Position numbers and translations under genes: made by a program. A DNA stretch of 5,076 bases from assembly GCA_003225595.1 (NCBI GenBank), contig QIAR01000515.1, positions 1 to 5,076 on the forward strand, given 5' to 3'. The notes beneath the pieces are model-generated. The model was not told where the DNA came from and searched no databases. It saw only the letters and a program-made list of their open reading frames with translations. Positions 4,998-5,076 of this stretch are shown piece by piece. This DNA is from Acidobacteriota bacterium (lineage in GTDB: Bacteria; Acidobacteriota; Terriglobia; Terriglobales; Acidobacteriaceae). The number at the start of each line of letters is the position of its first letter. The stretch's first letter is position 1.

Positions 4998-5076
4998 TCA
5001 CCCACCCACCCCCAGCACCACCCGAAACCTTGCTCGGCCGCTGATCATCTGCTCGTAGGCTTCGGCGGCCTTTTCC
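4998..5076 (-). CDS. C-terminus of a probable zinc-type alcohol dehydrogenase, partial
   Basis: Reading the minus strand from the right edge gives EKAAEAYEQMISGRARFRVV, then LGVGG, with a TGA stop at 5000-4998. The pattern A-x-E-A-Y-x-x-M-x-S-G-x-A-R-F-R-V-V-L is the typical end of MDR-family NAD(P)-dependent alcohol dehydrogenases. These end at or shortly after RVVL, so the extra GVGG is a small extension. Only about 25 codons are in the window and no catalytic or cofactor-binding residue is visible. The gene is convergent with the membrane-protein gene, and the stretch between them (4931-4997) shows no convincing terminator. Confidence 0.75.
   Translation of the reverse strand, partial: EKAAEAYEQMISGRARFRVVLGVGG

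Noticed and set aside
1..5076. CRISPR array
   Set aside because: No regularly spaced repeats of 20 bases or more were seen on either strand.

Overview
The window looks like a bacterial chromosome segment in which a short accessory block lies between two housekeeping-type genes. At the left edge is most of a glutaminyl-tRNA synthetase gene on the minus strand (start at 1460, C-terminus beyond base 1). At the right edge are the last 25 codons of what looks like a zinc-type alcohol dehydrogenase, also on the minus strand. Base composition is moderately GC-rich. A soil-type Gram-negative such as an Acidobacteriota is a plausible host from the general look of the proteins, but no marker proves this.

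Between them, on the plus strand, are: (1) a two-gene module with a DUF4160 protein (1579-1827) overlapping by 14 bases a DUF2442 protein (1814-2227), laid out like a small toxin-antitoxin operon, with a perfect TATAAT box just before the first start codon and a pair of TGAWTCA sites in the divergent promoter region; (2) a degenerate tRNA-like sequence (about 2308-2375), perhaps a decayed tRNA-Gln, abutting (3) a 5'-truncated and frameshifted IS1-type transposase remnant (2376-2724); (4) a ParA/MinD-type P-loop ATPase (2832-3890); and (5) an unrecognised 300-residue single-pass membrane protein with a Trp- and Cys-rich C-terminus (4028-4930), preceded by a TTGACA-type promoter candidate and a hairpin.

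The tRNA remnant, the transposase debris and the orphan genes suggest a small, partly decayed insertion region. The two parts that could be functional systems are the DUF4160/DUF2442 pair and the ParA-like ATPase with its membrane-protein neighbour. No ParB-like gene or obvious parS cluster was seen, so the ATPase does not look like an ordinary chromosome or plasmid segregation gene. For three genes the start codons given here (1814, 2832, 4028) are internal ATGs with good Shine-Dalgarno sequences, chosen over longer non-ATG starts. The stretch 4931-4997, between the convergent membrane-protein and dehydrogenase genes, shows no convincing terminator.
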